NCBI GenBank assembly: GCA_008933995.1
Contig: WARS01000013.1
Span: 18,293,806 to 18,357,805 of the forward strand
Direction: 5' to 3'
DNA length: 64,000 nucleotides
From: Datnioides undecimradiatus
Taxonomy: Eukaryota; Chordata; Actinopteri; Lobotiformes; Datnioididae
In this document: in pieces, positions 14,002-26,639 of the stretch
How positions within the stretch are numbered: position 1 is the stretch's first letter
Layout of the letters: each line of letters begins with the position of its first letter
Position numbers and translations under genes: made by a program
The notes under the pieces: generated by a model
What the model was told of the DNA's origin: nothing
The model's database searches: none
The model's input: only the letters and a program-made list of their open reading frames with translations

Positions 14002-14880
14002 GGATTTAAGAAGTATACACACCCCTGTTAAAATGCAGATCTTTTTAAATGCAGACTGAAACCGTGTCAGCCATAATCCATCTTAAATATGACGGTAGAA
14101 CAACAAAAAGAAAGTTAATTATGATGAGCCTTTTACATTTTGCACATCTAGACTTTGTAGATTCTTTGCATCAAAGGTCAAGCTCCTTCAAATCGTAGGA
14201 GGATCTCCCATGTACAGCTATCTTTGGGTCATTCCACATGTTTCTGATGGGATTGAGGTGTGGGCTGTGAGCTGATGCGACATTTTGATTTTGAAGCTTT
14301 GGTCCACTTAGATGTGTGCTGTGGACCGTTGTCATGTTGAAATGTGAAATTGCTCTTTATCGTCACCTTTTTTAACAGAGGCCATCAGGGTTTGTTACAA
14401 AATATCTTTAGATTTTTAGAGCTATTCATTATTTCTTATATTTTATATTCCTGATTATTAGGGGATGTTATGAAGGCGATGGTGAATCAGACCGCAGACC
14501 AGCAGATCAACTGAGCCGAGCTTTAATTGAAGCTTTGGTTCACATCACACATGCCATGTGAAGAGACAAAGAACACACACTTGCTGGGGAGTATTTAAAG
14601 CATTCTGGACGTTTCCTCTTCTGCTATCTATTACACGCTAAAATATGTAACAAGCCCACACATGTACCACAGCTGACCCTTCCTCGTCTTACATGTCACG
14701 GTACTTCTTAACATTGACATTGCCTTTTCTGGACTGCATTCCTACGTCAGCAGGGATCCAACTTTAGCTCACCATACATCCCGGGCCAAACTACAAAGAA
14801 GCTGCTCCAAAGCATGATGCTACCAGCACCATGCTTCACGGTCCGTATGGGTTTCTAGGATTTGCTGTTCCTTGTTTTAT
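14002..14880 (-). mobile_element. Degraded Tc1/mariner-type transposon, probably with a nested insertion
   Basis: The plus strand begins TTAAGAAGTATACACACCCC TGTTAAAATGCAGAT, which I recall as an edge of common fish Tc1-type repeats. It continues with GGGATTGAGGTGTGGGCTGT, GGACCGTTGTCATGTTGAAA and CCAAAGCATGATGCTACCAG, ACCATGCTTCACGG. The last is the antisense of a Tc1 transposase core that encodes VKHGG and a SIMLWG-like motif, so the transposase is on the minus strand. The frame is destroyed. About 300 bp at roughly 14456-14780 do not fit the consensus order and may be an insertion. Confidence 0.65.
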
Positions 14881-17219
14881 TTGCTAAATATTAGTCCATT
14901 CAGTGACAAAACCAAAAACTCCCTGTAATAATTAATAAATGCTCCCTGTAATAAAAAATGCTGCGAGAAGAAATGATATTTGGGCTTGTGCTGAAAACAA
15001 ATATCAGTAGCCTAACTGTCCTGTGTATTGCTAACTCTAATGCACTGTCCATGGTTCTGGAGAAGCAGACAGATTAGTAATTGTGCCTTTTTTCTCAGTG
15101 TCCCACCCCTCTGACACTTATCACGGTAACAATGTATTATCCCAAACACAAGCCAGGGCCAATTCAAGCCATCACGTCTTTCATATTTGAGTCATCACTG
15201 CGCTGCAAAGGAAGCAGTCCAAAACATGGCTGAATGGTGCCACACTGGAGATTGTGCATCACTGTGTAGAGAAAGGTTTTGGTTTTTTTTGTCTTAAGAT
15301 CCACAGCATTTCACTCTGCATCTCCCCCTGTCTATGAACACTGCGGCACATTGCACTGTGGGAGTTCACTTCCAATCAATTTATATTTATCTGTTTCTGT
15401 TGAGCCAAGAGCAGACATTTCTCGCATGTTGCAGCTCCAGTAGCATTTCCAAAGCCGGCCCTCTACATTACATTTCACCAATGTCTGTGGCTCTCTTTCT
15501 TCATCTGCTCCTCAGCTGCCTCACTCACTGCCTTTATATTCATAGCATGCATATACGCACAACTGTCATATACCTGATTTAAATGCATCTCTGTGGGCAC
15601 AAGAGCTCAGAAACTACTTTGGGTCTCAGTCTGGCTATTCCAGAGAGTGACGGCCTAGTAAAATGCGCAGCTGCTCTGTGGGATGGATTGAGTGCATGTT
15701 TGGGCTCATGGCGCTAAGAGCTGCTTAGCATGTTGGGACTGGAGGTGGTGACACAAGAGGCAAGGCTATGTCACAGTTAAGGCTGCACATTAACAGAACC
15801 AAAGCCATTCCCCAGACAGAGCATCAGCCGGAAAGAACATAAATCTGTTGTCTAAAGGCCTTGGCATCCAATTAACTCACAGACAAAGGGACAAGTGCTG
15901 AGTTTTTGGACACCAAAACTCTTGCTTTTTTTTTTTTTTTTTTTTTGCTGGGTTTTAAGGTCATCCTGGTACACAGACACCCTGTCATTTTTACAACATG
16001 TCCTGCTCCAGCCTTTAAAACAGACCCCTGTGAGAGCAAATTTATGTATAATATTCTGCTGTCATACAACATGCATTCACTGAATCTTGCATTTAAATGA
16101 CCTTGAAAAGGATTGTTTCATTAATTTGCATAGCGCACAAAATATTACAGCGAAGCCCTGTAAAGTATGAAGATCATTAAACATGAATTTTCATATCTCT
16201 AATGCTCCAATTTATAATGGGAAGGCCTGTTTGCACGAGCACTTATGAGATGATAATTGATAAAAATCCACGGCACAGGAAGCAGGGAAGGATGTTCTGC
16301 TAGCTTCATAAATGGGTGGTCTAGCTGAACTTTATTTTAAGTGGACTGAGGTCCAAGCAGCGTTTTGCAACCTTGAGCTTGGAAAATCAACCTTGACAGA
16401 GATTTTTTTTCAGAGAAGTGCACTTTGCATGAGAACAATTTGATACACTAACAGATGTGTGGCGAATGCAAATGTTTGCTTAAGAGGAGGCACATGGATC
16501 CTTGAGAGCACAGACTGGCAGGGATTCATATCTCAGAGGCATCTCTGGGTGGAAATACGGTACAGAAGTCTCCACTGATCACAACATATGACATCTACAA
16601 AATGAGATGCTTTATCTGAGCGCACTGTGAAAGCCATTATTCCTAACAAATCCACAATTTCAGATCAGATTTTTTCCTGCTCAGTGCTACAGAACAGATA
16701 GCGCCCTTCTTGGTTATCGCATCATATTTTTTTCCTCATAGATCACAAATGGTTAAATGCCAGATCACATCATTCTGACAGCCTACTCAAGCATTTATAA
16801 ACCTATTCATACCATCTGCTAGCAGCATACAGCAGTGCTGTCATTGTATTTACTACACAGCTCTGGCCCAGAACCCCCATAGTCACGTTCAACCCCATGC
16901 TTCCATTCAGCCATTGTTATTTCCATGGCTTACAGAAGATGTCTTGGACAGTCAGTTGCTTCGACATCAATGGCTGGAAATCACAATGAGGCCACTGTTG
17001 ACTGGACAAGAGGAGCTGTTGGTCTGGAAAGCATTCTTGGCCTTTTACTATGTGATATGATTTGACATCTCTGGTCAAACACTAGACAGAAATAAAATGT
17101 GGAGCTTTGCCTCATGCAATCAGCGCAAGTTAGCCAAAGTACAAGCCTAAGAGTCTGCAGCTATGCTAAATGGCTCTGTGAGATTATTCACAGTTTGTGC
17201 AGTGTTTACGTGCGCGCTC
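14881..17219. other. Gene-free stretch with poly-T and an octamer
   Basis: A 21-base T-run lies at 15926-15946. AT-rich non-repetitive sequence at 16090-16300 includes the perfect POU octamer ATTTGCAT (16124-16131) and ATGATAATTGATAAAAATCC. No exon recognised. Confidence 0.45.
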
Positions 17220-17490
17220 TGAGCTTAACGCTAATCTGCATTGTCTGAATGCTAACATGCTCACCCCAACCATGCTCAGATGCTGACAATTAGCAGATAT
17301 CATGTTTACATTTTTTACCTGCTTAGCTTGTTAGTGCAGTGAAGTGTGTATTTGGTCATTTCATATTCGACCTGATTTTGGCTCTTCGAAATGTTAGATG
17401 ATCCCCAAAGTTACTACAATTTATCAAGGATTCAGTGTTGGCACAGAATTTCTTGTCAGTCCATCTAGTAAATGTTGAGATATGTCACCG
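17220..17490 (+). repeat. Common fish dispersed repeat, plus orientation
   Basis: Contains GAATGCTAACATGCTCACC, GTGTATTTGGTCATTTCATA, GATGATCCCCAAAGTTACTA and GTCCATCTAGTAAATGTTGA, GATAT. This corresponds to the family form GTTAGCATGCTAACATGCTA ... GGATCACCAAAGTTATTACA ... ATCCAATAGTTGTTGAGATA. Diverged copy. Confidence 0.55.
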
Positions 17491-18399
17491 GATAAAAGAA
17501 GAAACCTTCTTTTAAATGTGCTGGTATGTGTGTGTGTGTACTGAAATGAACGGGAATCAATTCAATATTTTTTTTTAGGCATATTATATCACATATATTA
17601 ATAAAAAACCCAGAAATGTCATCCTCGGTGGCACTTAAACACGACGCATTCAAATTAAATATCAACTGAATCGAAGCATAAGAGCAGATAACTCTGGTAC
17701 ATTGCAAGCTCTCTGTTCTGGGACACACTGCTACTGTAGCTTGGAAAGGAAATGCCAACAAGAACTGGTATGTTTCCCAGACTAAGATAACAATGGACAT
17801 CTGAGTGACTTGCATGGAAATGTCAGCCAATGTGCGTCTAAAGAAATAGCAGCATGCAACAATGTAGAATATGTATATTTAACATTGAGAGAAAGTTCAA
17901 ACAGTGTTAAAGGTCACTGTGACGAGTCTGGAGGCCAACTGGATGACATCTGACAGTGTGCTAATTATGCTCCCACTGCAGCTGAGGCAGCAACACCACT
18001 GCAGTGCTCTCATAATGCTTACAGTGGAGCCACCACTGTCAAGGGGGTCTGCAAATGTTCTTTAAAGCTTTATGCGAAGACTTTTCTTCCAGTAAAATGT
18101 TAACATTTCATTTTTAGCAGTGTTTTGTGTATGACAGTTTTGCAGACAGTTAGGGGGAACTCTATTAATTTTATACATCAAGATCATCAAGTGGAGAAGG
18201 GAAGTGCTCAGCCTGTGAATCTACAAAAACTGTCTAGTCTGAAAAAATAACCATCTTATCCTGGCTCATGCTTGTGACTGCAAATTTTTAACTGAAAGCC
18301 TGTGTAACAAATCTTATCAACTTGTAGAATGACTGTTTTCCAGGAGGGAAACGGTTTATTCTATCTTCAATTGTAAATATGTCCCCAGGGGTTGAATAC
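17491..18399. other. Spacer between two inverted repeat copies
   Basis: No gene or repeat family seen. The 121-codon minus frame at 17465-17830 starts within the repeat edge and has no domain. Confidence 0.5.
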
Positions 18400-18740
18400 T
18401 TTGTGGATATAATACAACTGGTATTAAACTTTGCTACCAACATAGTTAGGGTTAGGACCAATCCTCATGACTTTGGTGATCACCAAACATTTTATGTACT
18501 GCCAGTCTGAGCACAATCTTGTCAGTTATCCAGTAAAATATTTGTATATATATATTTTCTGGACTGGCATAAAATTAGGTTTATGGACATGAATCCTAAT
18601 AAATTTGGTGATCCCTCACTATTTATTCACTTAATGTTTTTGTTTTGTCATGTAATGTCTCAGCATCTATCAGACAGATCGCCATTACATCTCGTGCTCA
18701 TGTCCTAATTTCCACTGGATAATTTTTGGCATTTTTTTTT
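18400..18740 (-). repeat. Common fish dispersed repeat, minus orientation
   Basis: Contains ATCCTCATGACTTTGGTGAT, GACTGGCATAAAATTAGGT, GACATGAATCCTAATAAATT and AATGTCTCAGCATCTATC, matching from memory a widespread fish repeat with GACATTCATG, GGATGAATCCTAATGACTTT and ATGTCTCAACAACTATTGGA. It is the opposite strand of the copy at 17220. Superfamily unknown. Confidence 0.55.
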
Positions 18741-21700
18741 GTGATTGTCATCAGTCATCAATTATCATCAAGAGGCAAGAACATTTCAAATACTTCAATT
18801 TATCACCAAATATGCGCAAGATAAATGAACATTAACATTGTCTTTCGAGGCTTACTCCCAAATGGCTCAAAGCAGTGAACCATCATTTTACATTTCAGAC
18901 GCAATCTCCTCAGTTGCAGAGGTTAATCAGCAACAATAAACCACACTAAAGTCAGCTATTTGTATAAATATAATATCTACCTTAATGCCTTAAAATGCAG
19001 CCTGAACACACAATTTATTTAGCAGTGCAGGTTTTTCAAATACAATTTGATTGTTCGGTGGCTAAAAGGGTCTGCTAACCTTAATAAATATCCCACCTCA
19101 TACCCTCAGTCTTATTAAATCTGTCTCTTGTTAGTCCATCAACTTAATGGAACGGCGATCCTAAAATGCTGGACTACCCCTTTAAAGATATGGTCCAGGA
19201 TTTTTATCTCCCTCCTCTGGCAGCGACAATAGATACACAGAGACGCTGTTGAAATGGTTATGATGCCGCAGGCTCTGCCTACTCCATAGCTACGGTTGCT
19301 TTCCGCTTCAGCTCTGGCAAACCAATCACCGATGGTTGACGACACCATATTTAAAAACTCCATATACCTGTTAAAGAGATAAATTTGAGGTGACAGACTT
19401 AATCAATGTGTGAACCTGTTTTGCAAGAGGAATGTAGCAGTTCATTTTTAGCCTCACAGTATAGCTGTAAAACCCTTCAGAATTGCCTACTCCGATCTAT
19501 GCTGTAAACTGGGTCTTAGCACGGCGCAGTAGAAAAGGATAGTTTCCTTAGTTTTTAATTAATGGCGGTTCTGGTAAGAACACAGTCACCTTTCAGCATG
19601 TGCTTCTTAATCCAATCATGATCTGCAATCACGATTTATTGTCCAACAAATGCAACAGACGACGTTAACAACTCTAGACCTTTTGTCCAAGGTGACGTGA
19701 ATGTGCCAGGTTGTCACGTACAGCTTTAATTGAGAAGCAACTTATTTATACTGCAATATAACTTTGGGTAGAGGGTAAACTGTTGTTTTGAATAATGGAG
19801 TGTTCAGCTGAGGAGATCAAGACAGGATCAGTGTGGCAGTCAGCCATCTCTCCCACAGGAACACACTGAAAAACACAAAGTGTCTGTTAATTTTCTCGCT
19901 GGCTGACGCCTCGGGGGTGGAACAACATTTGCGAAGCCTACCCTGGAAGTGTGACCTTGGGCCCTGGCCTAGTACTTAGACAGGGAAAGCTAAACAGGTT
20001 TTGCATACCAAGAGAGGTGCCTCCTTGTTTTCAGTCCAGCAGGGAGCCACATAATAGCAGAGTGGAGCAGGCCGAACGATCCCTCCCTCCAACTTCCCCT
20101 CTGTTTACTTTGTCCTGAACACCTGCTGTCTGTCAGCCTGTAAATTAGAGGGTGCATCACAGGAGCAGTGTACAGTATATGTGGGAGTGCAGCACACAAG
20201 GATTAATTGCCAGCACTGTGATAAGAGCCCTCCTTCTCTCTGTGCTCTCATCAGAGACTTCAGAACTCCTACTTCCAAAGCCCTCCAAGCACTGTGCCAC
20301 CTCTGCCAAAACAGATCCCTCTGAACGAATGAGGATACATCTGTGGTGACAGAACCAAACCTCCCAGTCATTTATATATTTATCTATCAGTTGGACATCT
20401 GCTGGTGAATTTCAGTTCAATAAGAAAAAGGCGATGAACTGGAATGGCTGTGGGGAGGAAGCTAGAAAATGAGAAGAAGGGGTTGGATATGTGTTTTTCT
20501 CACTTATGCCAACCTCTGTTACTGTTTGAGGAGTGTAGACCTCAAATGTGTTTTCCATCTGTCACTGTGCAACTATATCACTAAACAGGAGGTGGAATAC
20601 ATAGGTTGCATTTTGTGTTGTGCATCTATCCATCCGTCCATACTGTCATACTCTGTTCAGGTTTGCATGAGTTAGACTGGGAAGCCTCTAACCTTGAGAA
20701 CACAGTAATGTCCTGTAAATAGACAAACCCACTGACATTCACATTCTCATATTCTCGCATGGGCAATTTAGAGATTCCAGATCATTTTACCAACAGAAGT
20801 CCAGCCTTATTTACACATAATTTAAATGTGATTGCAAAGAATGACTTATGTATATGCATGATGTTGATAATAAAATGTCCTAACTCAAAAGTTTCAGAAC
20901 AGTCAAAAGAAAGTAATGCACGTGCCTGTGTGACACTGAGTGCACCAAAAACTAAATAGAGAGAGATCGCAGACAAAGCCTGTTTTTGAAAATGCAGGTA
21001 GTGATGTCTTCATAACGCTAAATGATTTCTAATGTGAATCAACAAAATGGGAACAGGACAAGCCTTGTCAAAGTGAAATAAAACAATAACAGTCGGGTTA
21101 ATGTGTGATGTGACTATTGTATTAAATAATAATAATACAAAAAATGTTCCCAGCTGAAAATCAAATAACTTCTACGGCCCTGTATCTGTGTTGTTTTACT
21201 TCATTTGTCACACAGTCAACATGCCACAGGCTTTACATCCGCATATAATTTGGATATGGAAGCTTGTAGCTGTCTAATTTGCCGAAACACCCACATGCTT
21301 AATATCTTATTTATTTATTTTTCATCTGAAATGAAAGATCCCTTCCATATTGTATGTAGGTTCCACTCATGTAAATATGATTTATTATGCCCTCAGAACA
21401 CAGCATTTATATTCTCCTGGCTATTTAATTGCAATCACCTAGGGTCCCAGGTGCACAATAGCTGCTGATTAGACGTCTCCAATTAAAACCTGCAAGGCTC
21501 AAACTACCGAAGATCAGATTGGAATACTATATGGTCTCCTAGTTATTATGAAAAATGGGCTTATGAATGTTTACTCCATTTGTTTGTTTGTCCTTTTCTT
21601 ACAATGAATACATTACTTGCACAGGTAGATCTTCAGAGTTTGTAATCATTTGTATCAGGGGACACGTACAGTGTTTGCAGGCATTGTATGCATTGTATTA

Positions 21701-22214
21701 AATTTGATCAGTTATAGCTGTATTTTTCCCCCATGGAAAGTTAAATATATATGCCAATGAATAGTAGACAGTACAGGGTTCTAGTAAGATTTGGTCTCCT
21801 GTGAATAGATATGCCTAGTGATAGATAGACATGGAGGGATCGACGGAGGGAATGCTGATTTGTGGGCCTGACTCTTGGAACTGACTTGTAAAGATGCAGC
21901 AAACTCTATCTGTAATTTCAAGTCGTCTCCTGTACATTGCAACTGATTTGCGTTAGTTCAAACTACACTCTGGGACAGCACCTACATCGTCTACAGCTAA
22001 TGCTGCAGTACACAATGAGTACAATCAGTCTCAAGACCAAGTAGGCTAATGTCTGCTGGTGTTTGAATCATGGAGATTTGTTTTTTTATGGCCATGATTG
22101 AGATTTCTGCTGCTACCCGATTATAATGGAAGTGAATAGGATTTTTGGATTCAGACATCCTATCGGTTATCCTATTTCAATAGGCGTTGCAGTTGTATTA
22201 GATGATTTTCAAAT
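18741..22214. other. Gene-free stretch, nothing firm
   Basis: No exon or clear repeat. The piece at 19160-19380 (CCCTTTAAAGATATGGTCC...) looks repeat-like but has no visible matched ends. An AT-rich block at 21290-21530 includes TTTAATTGCAATCA, CAGGTGCACA and CTGATTAGACG, resembling regulatory sequence. Unproven. Confidence 0.45.
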
Positions 22215-22216
22215 TA

Positions 22217-22577
22217 CACTCACAGGCCACTTCATTAAAGAGACGTCATGTTGAGAGGTGTGTATTGGTTAGGTCGTAGTTTGCAGTAGTGTTGAATTGG
22301 CACTGTTTCGAGTTGTTCCTTGTATTTTGTCCATCCCCTTTGTAAATGAGGGGCAGACTATTAGAAGCACCTTTCGACATAATGCACTCCAGTATCACAC
22401 CACCAACTACCACACAATCAACAGTGTATATAATAACATAAAGGAGAATTATTACCTCTCTGACACAAAAACTGAAAAATTATGAGCCTCTTAAAAGTAG
22501 ACTTTATGGATGGCAAAGCTGTTATATAGGATCACATTTGATTGTACTGTTGTGCCTAATGAAGTGGCCAGCGAGTG
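22217..22577. mobile_element. TA-flanked MITE with ~20-bp inverted repeats
   Basis: The left end, after TA, reads CACTCACAGGCCACTTCATTAA. The right end, on the opposite strand, reads CACTCGCTGGCCACTTCATTAG. Both are followed or preceded by TA (22215-22216 and 22578-22579), consistent with a TA target duplication. The ends match the widespread fish repeat (usual form ACTCACCGGCCACTTTATTAGG). The interior (361 bp including ends) has no transposase, so it is non-autonomous. Confidence 0.8.
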
Positions 22578-23179
22578 TACACATGTTATGTAAATGATCT
22601 GACGCCTCTGAAATCTCTACAGTTGGACTCTTACAGCATAGAGGCACCAATCACAAGCTCTGCACACCGTCATAACTCCAACTGTGTTATGTAGAACTAG
22701 TAAATTTGTTGAATTGCATTTTACCAAATTTTTGAATATTTCAACATCAGCAAACCCCAGCAGTACTGATAAAGTGACTCATGCTTTTACATTTCCCTGC
22801 CTGAACCTTGAAACTCTTTGCTTACCTGCTTCAATACTTGAGCTGTGGCTCAGCTTCCTTTCAGCATGGGAGGAATTCTGCAGCCTGGAAACTGACTAAG
22901 ACCCCCCTCCCCTCCCAACTTCTTTGCAGTACTTGCCAATTTCTGTCTGAATCCACTTTAAAATTACATACCAGACATTACATGGCCTGGCAATGGATTA
23001 TTTTAGTGAACTTTTTACACCTTCCTGTCCCCAAAGGCCTCTCAGAATGAGTAGTTTAAGTCTTTTTGCGTTACAGAGTCCGGGTTAAAAGTTTTTGCTG
23101 TGCTGGCTTTGGAGCAGCACATTCGGTATTCTGTCTGCTGGCACGGTCTGTGTTTTTAAACCTCGCTTCTAAACATATT

Positions 23180-23455
23180 TTTATAGATTCTCTAACTGAC
23201 TAATGGCTGTTTTGTTGGTGTGTAATAGTGTTTTGTCATGTTATCGCATCCATCTGTTGGTTTTGCTTTTTGTATCTTTTATACAGATATTTTTTTGATA
23301 GATTTCTTTGTTTGTGTCTAAAGTTGGTTTAACTTCCTTTGTGTTACAGATGCTCTTATGGTACTTTATATTTTGTAATTGCACTTTATTTCCCTTCCCT
23401 TGAAAAGCATTTTGTGCTTGAAAAGTAAACACAGTTATTATTGTTATCATTATTA
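23180..23455 (+). repeat. Possible LINE 3' tail
   Basis: T-rich sequence ending CCTTGAAAAGCATTTTGTGC, TTGAAAAGTAAACACAG and then an ATTATTGTTATCATTATT tail. This resembles the 3' ends of fish CR1/L2/Rex-type LINEs, which finish with AAAGCACTTTG, AAGTGCTATA and short A/T-rich tandem repeats. No coding part is preserved. Confidence 0.35.
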
Positions 23456-24720
23456 CCTGGGACTCAAGTTGTCAAAGTTATAAAATTCTACAGCTTTAAC
23501 AATACAACAATCAGAAGCAATTTTTATGCTGATTCACCTGCTATGGCAATTTGGAAACGTTGGTTGGGTACAATTCGATTTCAGTTATCCAACACAGCTT
23601 GCTTACTGGTGATAATAAGGAGCCTTTTGAACAATGTGGATTCTTTTCCTCAGATACTCAACGCAGAAAAGATGGAGCTGCATCAGTCTTTGTATTTAAT
23701 TAAGGGATCGCTTAGCATAGGCAGCATTACAACTTCTCCCAGAATTGATTTGACAGCCCTAAGCCTGCCTCTTTTTGTAGCTCGCACATCCCATCTGTTT
23801 GTCACCTCTTAATATGAACAGAGTCACTCAAGCTGAAAATGTGTTGCAAGACTAATATTTACGGAATACCAGTTATCCTAATGCATGCCAGAGCTAGCAG
23901 CATAATGCCTGAACACCAGGCTTATGGTGCACTTTGCATGACAAATGTGCTGGTGCCAGTGATACATGTGATTAGACCAGGCAGTCCCTGGAGCATTACA
24001 CGGTCCTAATGGAGAAGCAGTGTTTAGGGGGGGGAGGTGGAGGGGGAAGCTTGACCGTGTTTGACAGTAATCAGTTAAAACAGCAATGATGATGTAATGA
24101 AAAATATTACTTTAATGTGGACAGTCAATTCCGCTGACTAACATCATTAATGGGTCATGACCACCTAATAGTTGTGTGCTGGCTCGTTCATCATTTTAAC
24201 CCCTTCATCTCTGAACATGGTTACGAGCCAAAAGCTTCTTTACTCTTTTTATTCCTTCTTTAGCAAAGATATATGTATATTTTTTTGTATTACAACAAAA
24301 AATAAAGCACACAGCTGCCTAAACATTACCCACTGACACTTTGCGTTGGTGATCTTATACATATAATGGACTCTTTTAGGTGGAGAAAAAGGATTTTAAC
24401 ATGTTTTGTTTCCTGGGTGCACATTACTCAGTTCACTTCAGCTGAAAATGGTAGTTAATCATCTGAAGATTGATTTTTTGGGGTTGTTTTTTTTTTTCCT
24501 CCAGACTTGCCAGCTTTAAAACCTCACTGAGCATTTTAATGTGACCGTCATCAGTGCCTGGAAAAGCGTCGTTACCACACTGGGGCAAGCTGAGCGATTC
24601 AACAGGCCGCAGGGATATCAAGACTTGACAGAGGCAAACTTCAAAACCAGAAGCTTATCTGGTATTAAATTATTTACAGGCCAAAAGAAATCAATTTTCA
24701 AAGGTAATGGCGAATATCTT

Positions 24721-24955
24721 CTCCTGTCTTCTGAAGTACAGTTCCATCTTACGTTTTCAGCACACTGTCAAAACCTTTTGAAAACCACATAAATATAAAT
24801 CAGCGCTGATTTTTACAACTGAACTCTTTGTGTGCTAAGATCAGGGGCAATGATGATATTGTTCTGACTCCCTCCTCCAAAGCACAATCCCATCTGATGT
24901 GCTCACAGCACTGTCAGAACATTTCTAAAATCACATAAATATAAATCAGCAGAGA
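24721..24955 (+). repeat. Diverged duplication of an ~88-bp unit
   Basis: Copy one (24721-24808) and copy two (24868-24955) share CTCC...CCATCT...CAGCACTGTCA.AAC and an exact ACATAAATATAAATCAGC. They are separated by about 60 bp. Identity is roughly three quarters by eye. Confidence 0.65.
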
Positions 24956-25897
24956 GTGCTGTAACTAACAGATTCTGGAGACGTGCTGATGCTCTGATGA
25001 TTTTTTTTTTTCTCATTTGCGCTCACGTTTTTCTAGCGTTTGTGTTTTACATGTTGCACATAGACTCAATTTTCAGCTAGCGTTAGCATGCAATCAGCAT
25101 GGATATATTATCTGGATAATCATCTACTCATGGGACCTTTGCATTTACACATATCAATAATTATTGTCATTACTGCCATTGCTCCTGCTTTGTGAGCAAA
25201 TCTAAATATGCAAATTAGGTAGGCGGAGCTCACAAACCTGACACTAACTCAGGTCTAAGGAAGAGGTGCAGGATACTCAAGAGGGGCTGCTGTGAATATG
25301 GACACAAACTGGATAGTGTTTTCCATGATGGTGTGTTATTCCTTCCAATCAGTATTGCACATTGGGTGCATACTGTACACCAAAAAGACATTTTTTAGCT
25401 CACAGAGCCATGCACGCTAGTGTGAATCCACAGTGTATTTTGTTCATTTGCCCTTATGAGAACGCAATTGACTCAAGTGGACTTGAGATCGACCTTCTGA
25501 GAAGAAGGGAGTGAGTGAGCAATGATGAGTCATACCACACATACTTGCCCAGCATGCACTGCGTGGTTGGAAAAACCAGAATCATTGTTTTGCTTTTGTA
25601 TTTTGAACCACTCATACTTTTTTTTTTTTCAGAAAAGTGTGATGTAAGTTTGAGTGTTCTCTGACCTACAGATAAACTGTTTTAGGTTGCCCTTTTTAAA
25701 GATTTTACTTCGCATAACTCTATTTTCTCAAAGTATTAGAAGTGATACAGACAGGGAATGTGGGAATAGATGGGGGTAAGATGCAACAATGGTCCCCCCA
25801 GCCATATATAATAGATGTAGTTGAGATGTAGATGTAGATGCACGTTAGCCATTAGACCTCTGGTCTAGTTTTACATAAATACACAAATAAATAACCA

Positions 25898-25899
<2 letters not shown>

Positions 25900-25931
<32 letters not shown>
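25900..25931. repeat. (TAA)n microsatellite
   Basis: About ten TAA units. Confidence 0.95.
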
Positions 25932-26039
25932 TACACAAAAATCGACCAACACACATATGTGCTATTCATGAAAGTAACAATAATATGAAATGACTTGGTG
26001 CACTGAGAAGATATAAATCAAAATACAGTCAAATAACAT

Positions 26040-26560
26040 GAAAAGGCACTATGAGTTGTTCGACTACCAACCAAACCTCAGCAAGTAGCAGGAAAAACAG
26101 GCTAAAAGGCTAACACGCACTGAGTCTACTGTCTGACTTTGGTAAATGAGCGAATCTGGCGAACCAACAGCAGAAGTACTGAGGGCAGAAAGTATATGTG
26201 AGAGCTGGTACCGGCAACAGTCGAGTTGAGTCAGGTTGCGTCGAGAATACAGGTTTGTAGAACTGAATGGTCTCAGGAGCGAGTGCATAAGCCCAGAGGG
26301 GAAAATATGATTCAGTAACCACCTGCGTTGCTTCAAGCAAGCTTTGTCACAGAGTGCTGGAGTGAGTTTATAATACTGTTTAAGGCTGCAACATTTCCAT
26401 TTTGATAACTGGCAGTTAGCCTGGTCCCCTATAAAAGCCCAGTAGGTGGGAGAAGCCTGTGTTAGTGTTGGACTATAAGCAGAGGGCTGTTTCCTGGAAG
26501 CAGTATCCACCAGTGCAGGCCTAGTTAACACTGTTGCATACTGTTACAGTCCTGTCTGAC
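26040..26560. other. Unrecognised higher-complexity block between two TAA arrays
   Basis: A 155-codon minus-strand frame (26064-26531) with an ATG lies here but shows no domain and no codon pattern that convinces. The plus strand carries CCCCTATAAAAGCC (about 26427), a TATA-box word. Together with the flanking TAA runs this could be a decayed LTR or other mobile element, but no direct repeat or primer-binding site was found. Treated as unknown. Confidence 0.25.
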
Positions 26561-26598
26561 CACAAAAATAACACGTCAAGACTGACTGTATCAAGTTG

Positions 26599-26632
26599 TA
26601 ATAATAATATAATAATAATAATATTAATAATA
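26599..26632. repeat. Imperfect (TAA)n microsatellite
   Basis: A broken run of AAT/TAA units, about 670 bp from the larger TAA array at 25900. The two bracket an unexplained 26040-26540 block. Confidence 0.85.
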
Positions 26633-26639
26633 GAAGAAT

